The notes beneath the pieces are model-generated. The model worked only from the letters and a program-made list of their open reading frames with translations, was not told the origin of the DNA and searched no databases. The translations under genes and the position numbers were made by a program. Below, piece by piece: positions 1 through 8,250 of a stretch of DNA of 28,594 nt. Position 1 is the stretch's first letter. Every line of letters begins with the position of its first letter. Origin of the DNA: Candidatus Omnitrophota bacterium (lineage in GTDB: Bacteria; Omnitrophota; Gorgyraeia; Duberdicusellales; 4484-171); NCBI GenBank assembly GCA_003644405.1, contig QNCE01000005.1, forward strand, positions 1 to 28,594. The letters are read 5' to 3'.

Positions 1-1301
1 GTATCCTGGTACATCCAATTAGATAATGTTCCTTCATCGGGAGATTCTCCTACTTTTGTAGGAGCATAAGTTATTCCTTTTATCATAAATGGCGTATTCT
101 CTACTAATAACTGCCAATCGCCACTTTGATATCTTACCAGTTTTACCTTCCCTTTACCTTGAATCTTTACAGGTTTACCTAACCTCCTCTTTTTAAAACA
201 AGCCAATCTATCTTTTAGAGATTTTGGTACTAGCCTCCCGGGGTTAACAATGAAGATATCATCTCTTACATTGTTGTTAGTCCCATTTTTAACTTTTATA
301 TACACACCTTCTAATTTCAAATTTAACTCTGGATATTCTTTAAGAAGAGACTTTATCCGATAGAGAGCAACTTTTCCTACATACCAAGGAGTATTCCAAT
401 AAGTCCATCCTATAGTTTTAGGAAAGTGAACTAATACTGCATAATAAGCCTTTATTGCTTGCTTTATGAGCCCACTTTTCTCTAAAATCTCTCCAATATA
501 AAACTGCTTCACTCCTTGAGGTTCAGGAGCGATACACCATTTGTAAAAAGCTAGTGAAAGATCACGAGAATTAAGGATTTTCCAGTGGTCAATTTTAGAG
601 AGTTTTTTTCTCACCTTTACAAAATTAGGGTCAAATTTTACAGAGGTAGTATTAGGGTATATTCCCTCTCCTACCGCTTTAGCCAGTCCTATAGGATCGT
701 TAACAACATAGGTATACTCAGAAGTTCCTAAGTTTTTGAACTCTCCATATCGGGAATAATCAACAGGAAACTCCTCCCCCTCATCGTGTAAACTCACCTT
801 AGTTATAACAACCTCTTTTTCTTCTTCCACCTCCTCTATAACTCCCTTCTCTAACTTCTTTAAAGTAATCTCTGCTTTCTCTCTAATAGACCAGAACCAC
901 CCCCGAGGATCCCAGGCAGAAGCAAAGGGATACTTTTCTATAACTTCTTTGAAGACTTTCTTTGCTTCTTCTATTTTTCCCTCACGCATTAAAGCCTCTC
1001 CTCTTATAAAGTAACAGGTAGCTACGTCATTCATAATCTGGTAACTACCTTCTTTACCCTGGGGAGGGAAATCATTCAATTGTTGGGCTAAACTATCTGC
1101 TTGAGGACCATACTTTTTAATGCACTCCTCAGTAAGTCTGTAAACCTCACTAAAATTTCTTTTCCCTAACTGAGCCCAAGCTTTACTTACGTATTGGGAA
1201 GACTCTTGAGTGTTTCCATAAGTATAGCAAGAAAAGAAAGAAAATAAAGAAAAAAGAAAGATAACTTTTAATTGTAGAAAACTTCGCAATTTATACTTCA
1301 T
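1..1301 (-). CDS. Secreted TPR-containing protein with glycosidase-like C-terminal region (partial, 3' end beyond window)
   Basis: The minus frame is open from an ATG at 1301 to the left edge (about 433 codons, no stop). The start overlaps the upstream permease stop as ATGA, so translation is probably coupled. The N-terminus has a basic start and hydrophobic stretch ending near FFSC (residues 22-25), which could be a lipoprotein or ordinary signal peptide. A TPR-like helix pair lies at about residues 91-125 (GEALMREGKIEEAKKVF). The last visible part, about residues 395-433, has LLVENTPFMIKGITYAP, the style of segment that opens a GH2/GH5-like TIM barrel, so a glycoside hydrolase domain may follow outside the window. 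It is last in a sugar ABC importer operon, which fits glycan processing at the cell surface. The signal and reading frame are clear; the enzymatic role is inferred. Confidence 0.75.
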   Translation of the reverse strand, partial: MKYKLRSFLQLKVIFLFSLFSFFSCYTYGNTQESSQYVSKAWAQLGKRNFSEVYRLTEECIKKYGPQADSLAQQLNDFPPQGKEGSYQIMNDVATCYFIRGEALMREGKIEEAKKVFKEVIEKYPFASAWDPRGWFWSIREKAEITLKKLEKGVIEEVEEEKEVVITKVSLHDEGEEFPVDYSRYGEFKNLGTSEYTYVVNDPIGLAKAVGEGIYPNTTSVKFDPNFVKVRKKLSKIDHWKILNSRDLSLAFYKWCIAPEPQGVKQFYIGEILEKSGLIKQAIKAYYAVLVHFPKTIGWTYWNTPWYVGKVALYRIKSLLKEYPELNLKLEGVYIKVKNGTNNNVRDDIFIVNPGRLVPKSLKDRLACFKKRRLGKPVKIQGKGKVKLVRYQSGDWQLLVENTPFMIKGITYAPTKVGESPDEGTLSNWMYQD

Positions 1302-2332
1302 CCTACCATTGCTCCCGCAGTAAGACCTTTAATAAACTGTCTCTGAAGTCTTAAATAGAGGATAATTATAGGTAAGGCAGCTACTGTTAAAGCAGAAGCA
1401 ATTAAGGTGTGCTGAGTAACCATCCGATTAGAAAATTCCATTAATCCTACTTGTAGAGGCATTAGCTCTTCAGCAGTAAACATAAGGGAAGCTAATACAA
1501 ACTCATTCCATACGTTCAAAGCGTTAAATATTATCACTACTCCTAATGCAGGAGCCACCAAAGGTAAACCAACGTTCCACCAAATCCTGAGCTTGTTACA
1601 TCCATCAATCCGTGCAGCATCTTCTAAATCCTTAGGGAGCTGGTCAAAAAAAGTCTTAAGAAGGTAGATACTTAAAGAAAGGCCCATGTTGGTCATCGCC
1701 AAGACATAACCTGTTCTATTTACTAGATGAAACTTATTTAATAGGACGTATACAGGAACAAAACCTGCAGGAAGGGGAATCATCATTGCTGCCAGAAACA
1801 TATAGAATATAACATTCCTACCAGGAAAGTGTAAGCGGGAAAAAGCATAAGCAGCAAGGGAGGAAATAATCACAATAAAACACACAGTAACAAAAGTGTA
1901 AAAGACACTATTTAAAAAGTAACGCCAAAACCCCTCTTTGAATATCACTTCTTTATAGTTAGTTAAGTTTAAACTTAGAGGGGGTCTTAACCCATAGTCC
2001 CGAGTTTTTCTCCATATCTTCAAAATTTTATCTTTATCTTCTATTTTAAGCTGAGTCAACTTTACTCTTAGCATATCTTCGCTGGAAACATTCCAAATTA
2101 GAAACTTAGGATTAAATTTAGCCTCCTTTGCTATTTTACTTGTAAGCAATTTTTCTAACTGTTGAGGAGAAAATACTTTTTTTGCTACATAACCGTTATC
2201 AAACTCTTCCTGACTCTTAAAGGAAACGTTAATCATCCAGAAAAAAGGAAGAAGGCAACTTAACGCTACACTCATAAGGAAGGTATGAAGAATTACTAAA
2301 ATAATTATCTTCTTAACTCGGTAATACCCCAT
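1298..2332 (-). CDS. Sugar ABC transporter permease, MalG/UgpE-like
   Basis: Inner-membrane permease of a CUT1-type carbohydrate importer, 344 aa. TM1 is at about residues 8-34. The EAA loop that contacts the ATPase reads EDAARIDGCNKLRIWWNVGLP. Further hydrophobic segments precede the C-terminal GLTAGAMVG, typical of MalG/UgpE/LacG proteins. I chose the ATG at 2332 over the upstream in-frame start at 2371: it has a GAGAG Shine-Dalgarno at suitable spacing and gives the normal N-terminus. It overlaps the preceding permease by 20 nt and the next gene by 4 nt. Unusually, the extracytoplasmic stretch between TM1 and TM2 is about 60 residues longer than usual. No ATPase gene lies in the visible operon, so a shared MsmK/MalK-type subunit encoded elsewhere is likely. 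Confidence 0.9.
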   Translation of the reverse strand: MGYYRVKKIIILVILHTFLMSVALSCLLPFFWMINVSFKSQEEFDNGYVAKKVFSPQQLEKLLTSKIAKEAKFNPKFLIWNVSSEDMLRVKLTQLKIEDKDKILKIWRKTRDYGLRPPLSLNLTNYKEVIFKEGFWRYFLNSVFYTFVTVCFIVIISSLAAYAFSRLHFPGRNVIFYMFLAAMMIPLPAGFVPVYVLLNKFHLVNRTGYVLAMTNMGLSLSIYLLKTFFDQLPKDLEDAARIDGCNKLRIWWNVGLPLVAPALGVVIIFNALNVWNEFVLASLMFTAEELMPLQVGLMEFSNRMVTQHTLIASALTVAALPIIILYLRLQRQFIKGLTAGAMVG

Positions 2333-3209
2333 ATTTCTCTCTAATTTTCTTAGATATAAAAAACATCCCAAATGAAACTACTATTAAAATTAATCCCAGA
2401 ATCACTCCCTCGCCACAAGCTAACCCTACTAACCTAAACCTTAAATGATTATAAATCCTCATAACAGGAACTTCAGTTAATCCTCCCGCCCCTCCAGTTA
2501 AAGCAAGAATCATAGCAAAAGCTTGCATTGTCCCTAAAATAGTAAGTACCAGTACTAAAGCAATTACTGGAGTAAGTAAGGGTAAAGTAATTTTTCTAAA
2601 AACCTGCCAAGCACTCGCCCCATCTATGTGCGCAGCCTCATAGAGTTGTTGGGGGATGTTTTGAAGACCTGCTAAGAAGATTACAAATGCCCACCCAAAT
2701 CCTTTCCAACAGTGAACCAAAGCAGTAACTAATCTTACGTGTTGAGTTCCTAACCAGTCTTGAGCAAGAAATCCTAAACCTAAATTGGTTATCCAGCGAT
2801 TGAATATATCTCTACCCAAAGGTTCAGAACTCAAAAGTTGCTTCATAAGCAAACCAATTATAATTTCTGAAAGAATAGGTAACATAAAAAATACTACTCG
2901 GTAAAATTTATTCATCCTTATGACCCTATCTACTCCTAAGGCAAGCATAAATGCTAAAATATTCTGAAAAGTTAAAGCCCAGAAGGTAATAAAAGCACCA
3001 TTGTACATTGACGACCACCACTCTTTATCAGTGAGGACCTCACGAAAGTTACTGAAACCAATGAATTTTGGCGTAGAGATAAAATCGTAATCTTGAAAGC
3101 TAAGAATGAAAGTATAGAAAAAAGGATAGATGTAGAAAATGGAAAATATAACAAGAGCTGGAAGAATAAAAGAAAAATTCTGAAATCTATCCCAAGATGA
3201 CCTACTCAT
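2313..3209 (-). CDS. Sugar ABC transporter permease, MalF/UgpA-like
   Basis: First membrane subunit of the CUT1-type sugar importer, 298 aa and about six membrane segments. TM1 is at residues 13-37 (FILPALVIFSIFYIYPF). The EAA loop reads EAAHIDGASAWQVFRKITLP. These are standard MalF/UgpA/LacF features, without the long periplasmic P2 loop of E. coli MalF. Its ATG overlaps the stop of the binding-protein gene as ATGA (3206-3209), and its 3' end overlaps the second permease. The pair should form a heterodimeric channel. The substrate cannot be read from the sequence; an oligosaccharide or glycerol-phosphate-like compound is usual for the family. Confidence 0.9.
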   Translation of the reverse strand: MSRSSWDRFQNFSFILPALVIFSIFYIYPFFYTFILSFQDYDFISTPKFIGFSNFREVLTDKEWWSSMYNGAFITFWALTFQNILAFMLALGVDRVIRMNKFYRVVFFMLPILSEIIIGLLMKQLLSSEPLGRDIFNRWITNLGLGFLAQDWLGTQHVRLVTALVHCWKGFGWAFVIFLAGLQNIPQQLYEAAHIDGASAWQVFRKITLPLLTPVIALVLVLTILGTMQAFAMILALTGGAGGLTEVPVMRIYNHLRFRLVGLACGEGVILGLILIVVSFGMFFISKKIREKYGVLPS

Positions 3210-4498
3210 CTTCGTAACAATCTCTCCTTAGTAGATTGAATATCCTCAGCGACCTCAAGAGGAGTCTTTAGCCCCATAACGATCTGCTGGAGACCTCGAT
3301 TCATTACTTCGATAACTCGGGAATCTTCGTTGTAGGGCCAAACATCAGGGTGAGTAAGAAAAGAGAAACTCTCTGTGAGACTCTTAAGCACAGGAGGTAA
3401 ACTATCCTCACATCCCCTAATTGCAGGAAGATTATTGGTTGCTTCGATTAGGAACTTCTGCTGTTCTGGTAAGGTAAGCCACTTTAGAAACTCAACTGCT
3501 TTATCTTTATAAGGAGAGTAAGCGTTAATCATAAAAGAAGAACCCGCCCCTCCCCACACTTTAATAGGAAAATTTGAAGAAACTCGAGGAAGAGGAAAAA
3601 AGGCATACTCCAACTTAGGATTTAACTGTTTATAAACGTTAACTGCCCAACTCCCATTAAAAGAAAAAACAGCTTTACTTTTAGCAAAAGCATCCTCAGC
3701 TTCTTTATTAGTCATTGTAGTTATATTAGGAGCTAAAATCCCTGATTCTCTCAGTTTAGCAAACAAAGAAAAAACTTCTATCCAATCCTTATCTGTATAG
3801 GGAACATCTCCTTTTAATGTTTTTAAAAACTTCTCTTCTCCCATTAAATTTATTGCCCACTCTGTAGCTAAAGCGTTTAGAAGCCATGATTCTGCCCATC
3901 CACATATAAATCCATCAATGCCTAATTTCCTCTTTACCTGCTGAGCATAACTTATAAAATCATCGAAACTTCTTGGGGGAGATTGAGGGTTTAAGTCTGC
4001 TTCCTGAAATAGATTTTTGTTATAGAGGAATTGTAAAACAGTGGTATCTATAGGAACACCGTAAATGCCAGGGGAAACCTCATAGGTATTGTCAGGAGGA
4101 AAACTAACTATTTTTAAAGTCTGGGGATAGAATTTGCTCATCCAAATGTTTCCATCTTCTTTCATAAAAGGGGTTAGGTCTAAAATATGCCCTGCTTTTA
4201 CAAAAGAAGCTAACATTCTCTTTTCTCCCAGAACACCAAACATATCAGGAAGATTTCCTGCACGAGCAGCAGCAATCACCTTCTGAGAGTAAATATCCGG
4301 AGGAAAGAACAATTTAAAATCTACCTTCACCCCTGTCTCAGATTCATACTTTTCAGCTAAGGTTTGAAAGGCAGCCTGACGGTCAACCATCCAATGCCAG
4401 ATAACTAGATGGGAAGCCTTTTCTCTTTTTGTGCAACTTCCTGTAACAGAAACTAATATGAAAAAAAGAATAACTTTTAGCATCCTTTTAACGTACAT
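3206..4498 (-). CDS. Extracellular sugar-binding lipoprotein of ABC importer
   Basis: Family-1 solute-binding protein, 430 aa. The N-terminus has a basic start (MYVKRMLK), a hydrophobic core and a VTGSC lipobox-like end at about residues 18-22, so it is probably lipid-anchored outside the inner membrane. The mature protein has the SBP_bac_1 pattern: LVIWHWMVDR, then AEKYESETGVKVDFKL, GNLPDMFGV, and a late FSFNGSWAVNVYKQLNPKLE segment. The ATG at 4498 has a strong AGGAGGT five nt upstream. It is the first gene of the operon (binding protein, two permeases, secreted protein), expressed from a promoter at 4523-4551 that carries a palindrome. The ligand is unknown; a carbohydrate is inferred from the family and neighbours. 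Confidence 0.9.
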   Translation of the reverse strand: MYVKRMLKVILFFILVSVTGSCTKREKASHLVIWHWMVDRQAAFQTLAEKYESETGVKVDFKLFFPPDIYSQKVIAAARAGNLPDMFGVLGEKRMLASFVKAGHILDLTPFMKEDGNIWMSKFYPQTLKIVSFPPDNTYEVSPGIYGVPIDTTVLQFLYNKNLFQEADLNPQSPPRSFDDFISYAQQVKRKLGIDGFICGWAESWLLNALATEWAINLMGEEKFLKTLKGDVPYTDKDWIEVFSLFAKLRESGILAPNITTMTNKEAEDAFAKSKAVFSFNGSWAVNVYKQLNPKLEYAFFPLPRVSSNFPIKVWGGAGSSFMINAYSPYKDKAVEFLKWLTLPEQQKFLIEATNNLPAIRGCEDSLPPVLKSLTESFSFLTHPDVWPYNEDSRVIEVMNRGLQQIVMGLKTPLEVAEDIQSTKERLLRR

Positions 4499-4522
4499 AA
4501 CTTACCTCCTTATTGAGAGTTT

Positions 4523-4551
4523 AATTTAACATATTTTGCATTAATTTGCAA
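4523..4551 (-). promoter_or_regulatory. Promoter of the sugar ABC operon
   Basis: On the minus strand, TTGCAA (4546-4551) and TAAATT (4523-4528) are separated by 17 nt. They are followed by an AGGAGGT ribosome site (4504-4510) and the ATG at 4498. The spacing fits a sigma70-type promoter. Both boxes deviate from consensus, as expected for a regulated promoter. Confidence 0.5.
4536..4551. promoter_or_regulatory. Candidate operator palindrome over the -35 box
   Basis: TTGCA - 6 nt - TGCAA is a perfect inverted repeat covering the -35 box and part of the spacer of the sugar importer promoter. A repressor or activator site is plausible from its position. It lacks the central CG of typical LacI-family operators, and no regulator gene is nearby. 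Confidence 0.35.
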
Positions 4552-4573
4552 TAAGATCTCTAAGTAAATTAAT

Positions 4574-4879
4574 TTAACCTAATAACTTAGAGAAGAGAAG
4601 GAATTGGGGATTATCGACTTCTATCCCTATCCGCCAGCAATCCCTATCTAACTCCTTATACCAAACTACTCTTCCTTCCAAATCTATTTTTTTTCTTGCC
4701 TCAGAAGATAAGATACTTAACTCCACTCTCTCTTTGTAAGGAAGAGGTCTATCTAAAATTACCCCTATTCCCTTTGCGCTTAAGTCGTAACTTTTGCCCT
4801 CAATAAGGTAATCTAAGAATTTAACTTTCAGAGGAAGTTCCTTTCTAATACGGTGAAAAAGACGCCTATCTTCTTTCAC
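4574..4879 (-). CDS. PilZ domain protein, probable c-di-GMP receptor
   Basis: Single-domain PilZ protein, 101 aa. Both c-di-GMP-binding signatures are present: RxxxR in RRLFHRIRKELP near the N-terminus, and DxSxxG as DLSAKGIG at about residues 32-39, followed by the usual beta-barrel pattern (EGRVVWYKE, WRIGIEV). No other domain or signal peptide is seen, so it is probably a soluble adaptor. The ATG at 4879 lies inside the end of tyrS (14-nt overlap), so it is co-transcribed with tyrS and the S1 gene. Its target cannot be deduced from these neighbours. The family call is firm; the process it controls is unknown. Confidence 0.9.
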   Translation of the reverse strand: MKEDRRLFHRIRKELPLKVKFLDYLIEGKSYDLSAKGIGVILDRPLPYKERVELSILSSEARKKIDLEGRVVWYKELDRDCWRIGIEVDNPQFLLFSKLLG

Positions 4880-6074
4880 TTTTTCCTCCTTGATATACTA
4901 CCTTTAAAAATTTTCTTTTTCCTACTTTTAGTATTAATCCTTGCGGAGGGATCTCTAATACTCTATCCTGCAAGGGTGTATCTTTTTCTTTCTCTCTTAC
5001 TCCCTTTTGCAAAAGGAGACGACGCGCCTGATTTCGTGAGGGAACAAGCTTGCTATTATAAAGGAGTTCTATTAAATCTACTTTCTTTTCAGAAACAGTA
5101 AATAGCGGTAGGTCCTTGGGGGTTTCTTTGCGAGAGAAAATCCTTTCAAACTCCTCCTTAGCTTTTTTAGCTAGTGAAGGAGAATGATACTCAGAAACAA
5201 TTTTCTCTGCTAAAAGGAGCTTAGCTTCTTTGGGATGCATTTTCTTTACTTTTTCTATATCAAGATCAGTTAGAAGTCTAAAATATTCCCCCATAGTAAC
5301 ATCGGAGATACTCATTATCTTCCCAAACATCTGAAAAGGTTCCTCAGTTATTCCTACATAGTTACCTAGGGACTTAGACATCTTATTTTTGCCGTCTAGA
5401 CCCAATAAGAGAGGCATAGTTACCACTACCTGAGGACTCTGGCCTATAGAGTCCTGAATATGTCTTCCTACGATTAAATTAAATTTCTGATCTGTGCCTC
5501 CAAACTCTATATCTGCTTTTACCTTTACCGAATCATAACCCTGAATAAGAGGATAAATAAATTCTAAAATAGAAAGGGGTTTATTCTCTTTTAGCCTTTG
5601 AGAAAAATCATCCCTCTCCAACATCCTCGCTACCGTATAGGAAGAAAGAAGAGGAAAAAATTGAGATAAATTTAAGTTTCTATACCAACTGCTATTAAAT
5701 ATTACTTTAGTCCTTCTACGGTGGAGAATTTTAAATGCCTGCTCAGTATAAGTTTTAGCATTATCTTTTATCTCCTTAATAGTAAGAACAGGCCTTAGCC
5801 CCTTTCTTCCTGAAGGATCCCCTATCTGGGCAGTAAAATCCCCTACAATAAAGTAAACGTGGTGGCCTAAATCTTGGAGTTTTCTTAACTTTTTTAAAAG
5901 TACAGTGTGACCTAAATGTAAATCTTTAGCAGTGGGGTCAAAACCAATTTTTAACCTTAAGGGATTTTGAGATTTAATTGAATAAGTAACTTTTTTTACT
6001 AATTCCTCTTCGGAGATTACATCTACAGCATTTTCTTTTATAATTTTAAGGTGCTCAGCTACTTTCTTCTTCAT
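4866..6074 (-). CDS. tyrS: Tyrosyl-tRNA synthetase
   Basis: Class Ic aminoacyl-tRNA synthetase charging tRNA-Tyr, cytoplasmic, 402 aa (normal length). Visible motifs: HLGH (residues 53-56, the HIGH signature), FGGTDQKFN (about 191-199, substrate pocket), KMSKS (231-235), and a C-terminal S4 RNA-binding domain (about 335-395, with PSRNQARRLLLQKG). IGFDPTAKDLHLGH places it in the TyrZ-like bacterial subgroup, which uses KMSKS rather than KFGKS. The ATG at 6074 lies within the 3' end of the S1 gene (20-nt overlap), implying translational coupling. No T-box leader is seen; transcription appears to come from the promoter upstream of the S1 gene. Confidence 0.96.
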   Translation of the reverse strand: MKKKVAEHLKIIKENAVDVISEEELVKKVTYSIKSQNPLRLKIGFDPTAKDLHLGHTVLLKKLRKLQDLGHHVYFIVGDFTAQIGDPSGRKGLRPVLTIKEIKDNAKTYTEQAFKILHRRRTKVIFNSSWYRNLNLSQFFPLLSSYTVARMLERDDFSQRLKENKPLSILEFIYPLIQGYDSVKVKADIEFGGTDQKFNLIVGRHIQDSIGQSPQVVVTMPLLLGLDGKNKMSKSLGNYVGITEEPFQMFGKIMSISDVTMGEYFRLLTDLDIEKVKKMHPKEAKLLLAEKIVSEYHSPSLAKKAKEEFERIFSRKETPKDLPLFTVSEKKVDLIELLYNSKLVPSRNQARRLLLQKGVREKEKDTPLQDRVLEIPPQGLILKVGKRKFLKVVYQGGKSERR

Positions 6075-7620
6075 CTACTTTTGCAGAAAGGCCAATTTTA
6101 GCTGAGGTAGGGTCTATCTTTATTACCTTAACTTTAAGTTTCTCTTGGGGATTAAGAGAATTCATCTTCTCCCTATCAATTTCTCCAGAAAAAACCAACC
6201 CTTCTAATTCCTCCTCTAGCTTAACGAATACCCCGAAGTTAGTAACTTTAACTACTTCTGCCTCTATTACCTTACCTAAGGGATAACGTTGTAAAATTTG
6301 TGGCCAAGGGTCAGGAGTAAGTTGTTTTCTTCCCAAGATTACCCTTCGATTACTTCTATCTAATCCTAACACTTTAAAATCGTAGGTATGTCCTTTCCTT
6401 AACACTTCATTTGCCTTTAAAAATCGTCTAGTCCAAGAAAGATCTTCATTATATATTATACCTTCTAAGCCATTTTCTAACTCTATATAAGCGCAACCTT
6501 CGGCAAATCCAGTGACTCTTCCTTTCACTTGGGAATCAATAGTAACAAGGTTTTCAATATCCTCCCAAGGATCTCTCTCTAGTTGTCTTATACTTAAAGA
6601 AATCTTTCTATTAGAAGAATCCACGCCTATCACTTTTACTTCTATAACATCTCCTATAGCAAAAGTTTCATTGAGATTAATAAACTTTTTTATCCAAGAA
6701 ATCTCACTAACATGAACAAGCCCCTCAATACCCTTCTCTAGCTCTACGAAAATACCATAGTTTTGAATATTCACAATTTTACCTTTTACTATGAAACCTA
6801 CAGGATACTTTTTCTCAATTTCTAACCAAGGGTCTGGCATAGTTTGTTTAAGCCCTAAGGAAATTTTGCCTTTTTCACGGTCAAAGTCCAAAACCATTAC
6901 TTGAATCTCATCTCCCACTGCTACTACTTCGCTGGGATGGGAAATTTTTTTCCAACTCATATCAGCAATATGTAAAAGTCCATCCACCCCTCCTAAGTCT
7001 ATAAACGCTCCAAAGTTGGTAATACTCTTCACCTTACCCTTATATATCTGGCCTACTTTGAGAGTATCCCATAGTTTCTTTCTTGCTATCTCTCTTTCTA
7101 CTTTTAAAGCATCTTTACGAGAAAGGATAAGGTTACTTTTTGACTTACTCAATTTAATTATTTGAAAGTAGAATTTCTCACCAATTACTCCATCCTCCTT
7201 CCCTCGAAAAGCAGAAAGACTCTGAGGTAAAAATCCATCTATACCAAAAACTTTTACGATGTAGCCACCTTTTACTCTCTTAGATACTATCCCCTCTACA
7301 AGGTCTCCCTCCTGATATTCTTTTAAAAGCTTTTCCCAGCCTCGAGCTTCTTTTGCTTTCTTATAGGAAAGAACGATTTTACCTTCCTCATCTTCCACGC
7401 TTTCTACATAAACTTCTACCTTTTCCAATTTTTCTAAATCTTCAATGTCATCAAACTCCTCACGCAGAATTATACCCTCAGACTTATACCCTACATCTAC
7501 TATAACTTCTCTAGGAGTTAAGGCGACAATCCTCCCTTCTACAATCTCTCCTTCTTTAAGCTCTTTAATCGAGTTAAAGTAAGCATTTTCTAATTCCAAT
7601 GATTTACCTTCCACGCTCAT
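6055..7620 (-). CDS. rpsA: 30S ribosomal protein S1 (six S1 domains)
   Basis: Protein of 521 aa built of six consecutive S1/OB-fold repeats, starting at about residues 23, 105, 190, 275, 362 and 449. Repeats 3, 4 and 6 are the most canonical (GKVKSITNFGAFIDLGGVDG, GIFVELEKGIEGLVHVSEIS). The six-repeat layout and length match bacterial S1, which binds mRNA at the 30S platform and helps initiation. The ATG at 7620 has an AAGGAGG site. It is the first gene of an S1 - tyrS - pilZ operon behind the promoter at 7648-7676. A paralogous S1-like RNA-binding protein cannot be excluded without the rest of the genome. Confidence 0.92.
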   Translation of the reverse strand: MSVEGKSLELENAYFNSIKELKEGEIVEGRIVALTPREVIVDVGYKSEGIILREEFDDIEDLEKLEKVEVYVESVEDEEGKIVLSYKKAKEARGWEKLLKEYQEGDLVEGIVSKRVKGGYIVKVFGIDGFLPQSLSAFRGKEDGVIGEKFYFQIIKLSKSKSNLILSRKDALKVEREIARKKLWDTLKVGQIYKGKVKSITNFGAFIDLGGVDGLLHIADMSWKKISHPSEVVAVGDEIQVMVLDFDREKGKISLGLKQTMPDPWLEIEKKYPVGFIVKGKIVNIQNYGIFVELEKGIEGLVHVSEISWIKKFINLNETFAIGDVIEVKVIGVDSSNRKISLSIRQLERDPWEDIENLVTIDSQVKGRVTGFAEGCAYIELENGLEGIIYNEDLSWTRRFLKANEVLRKGHTYDFKVLGLDRSNRRVILGRKQLTPDPWPQILQRYPLGKVIEAEVVKVTNFGVFVKLEEELEGLVFSGEIDREKMNSLNPQEKLKVKVIKIDPTSAKIGLSAKVDEEESS

Positions 7621-7647
7621 CTACCTCCTTCGTAGAAAATTTTTAAA

Positions 7648-7676
7648 ATTATCTCCTAATTAACATTTTTTGTCAA
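7648..7676 (-). promoter_or_regulatory. Near-consensus sigma70 promoter for rpsA-tyrS-pilZ
   Basis: On the minus strand, a perfect TTGACA (7671-7676) is 17 nt from GATAAT (7648-7653). The predicted start point near 7641 gives a leader of about 20 nt containing AAGGAGG. It is the strongest promoter match in the window, fitting a highly expressed ribosomal gene. Confidence 0.75.
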
Positions 7677-7683
7677 TGAAAAA

Positions 7684-8250
7684 CTAAATCTTTATCTTTT
7701 CTAAAACTTTAAGAGATATTTTTTGATAATCATCGTTTTCCTCTAAATTATTCACTCTATCAAAAAAAACTTTTATCTTTTTGAATCTTACCATCCTTGC
7801 TCCTTTTGGTAAAGCTTTATCTGTCCCGTATATTCTTGCTGTAATTATAGAAACATGTGTTCTTTTGAATAAAAACCCTACTCCTGGTTTAGTTTCCATA
7901 AGTTGCCCTCTTGTGCCTTGAGGAAAGATAACCAAAGGATAATTATTCTTAATAATTTTTAGAGCAGCGCGCATCGCACTTATATCTGGCTTTCCCCTCT
8001 TTAAAGGCACAGCGCCTAGTTTTTTTATAAAGAAAGAAAATAACTTATTAGTAAAAAGATTATCCCTTGCTAAAAAATATAACCTCCGGGGAGATGCTAA
8101 ACCTAATACCACAGGGTCTAAGAAACTTAAATGATTGGAGGCTAAGATAAATCCTCCCTCTTTAGGAATTTTTTCTTTACCTCTTACCTCTATACGAAAG
8201 AATAGCTTAAACAATAGAATGGCTAATGGCTTAAGTATCCTATAAAGCAT
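7684..8250 (-). CDS. plsC: 1-acyl-sn-glycerol-3-phosphate acyltransferase (PlsC family)
   Basis: Membrane-associated acyltransferase of phospholipid synthesis, 188 aa, at the short end for PlsC. The catalytic NHxxxxD motif is NHLSFLD (residues 39-45). The glycerol-phosphate-binding motif reads FPQGTRG (109-115), with Gln in place of the usual Glu. Hydrophobic residues 5-20 probably anchor it. The ATG at 8250 overlaps the 3' end of the phosphohexomutase gene by 11 nt, so the two are co-transcribed. The family also includes enzymes acting on other lipids (for example ornithine-lipid acyltransferases), so the exact acceptor is inferred. Confidence 0.85.
   Translation of the reverse strand: MLYRILKPLAILLFKLFFRIEVRGKEKIPKEGGFILASNHLSFLDPVVLGLASPRRLYFLARDNLFTNKLFSFFIKKLGAVPLKRGKPDISAMRAALKIIKNNYPLVIFPQGTRGQLMETKPGVGFLFKRTHVSIITARIYGTDKALPKGARMVRFKKIKVFFDRVNNLEENDDYQKISLKVLEKIKI

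Noticed and set aside
4853..5101. Plus-strand open frame of 82 codons over the end of tyrS
   Set aside because: It lies antisense to tyrS codons with clear S4-domain homology, has no ribosome site, and its hydrophobic look is a by-product of the opposite-strand Lys/Glu codons.
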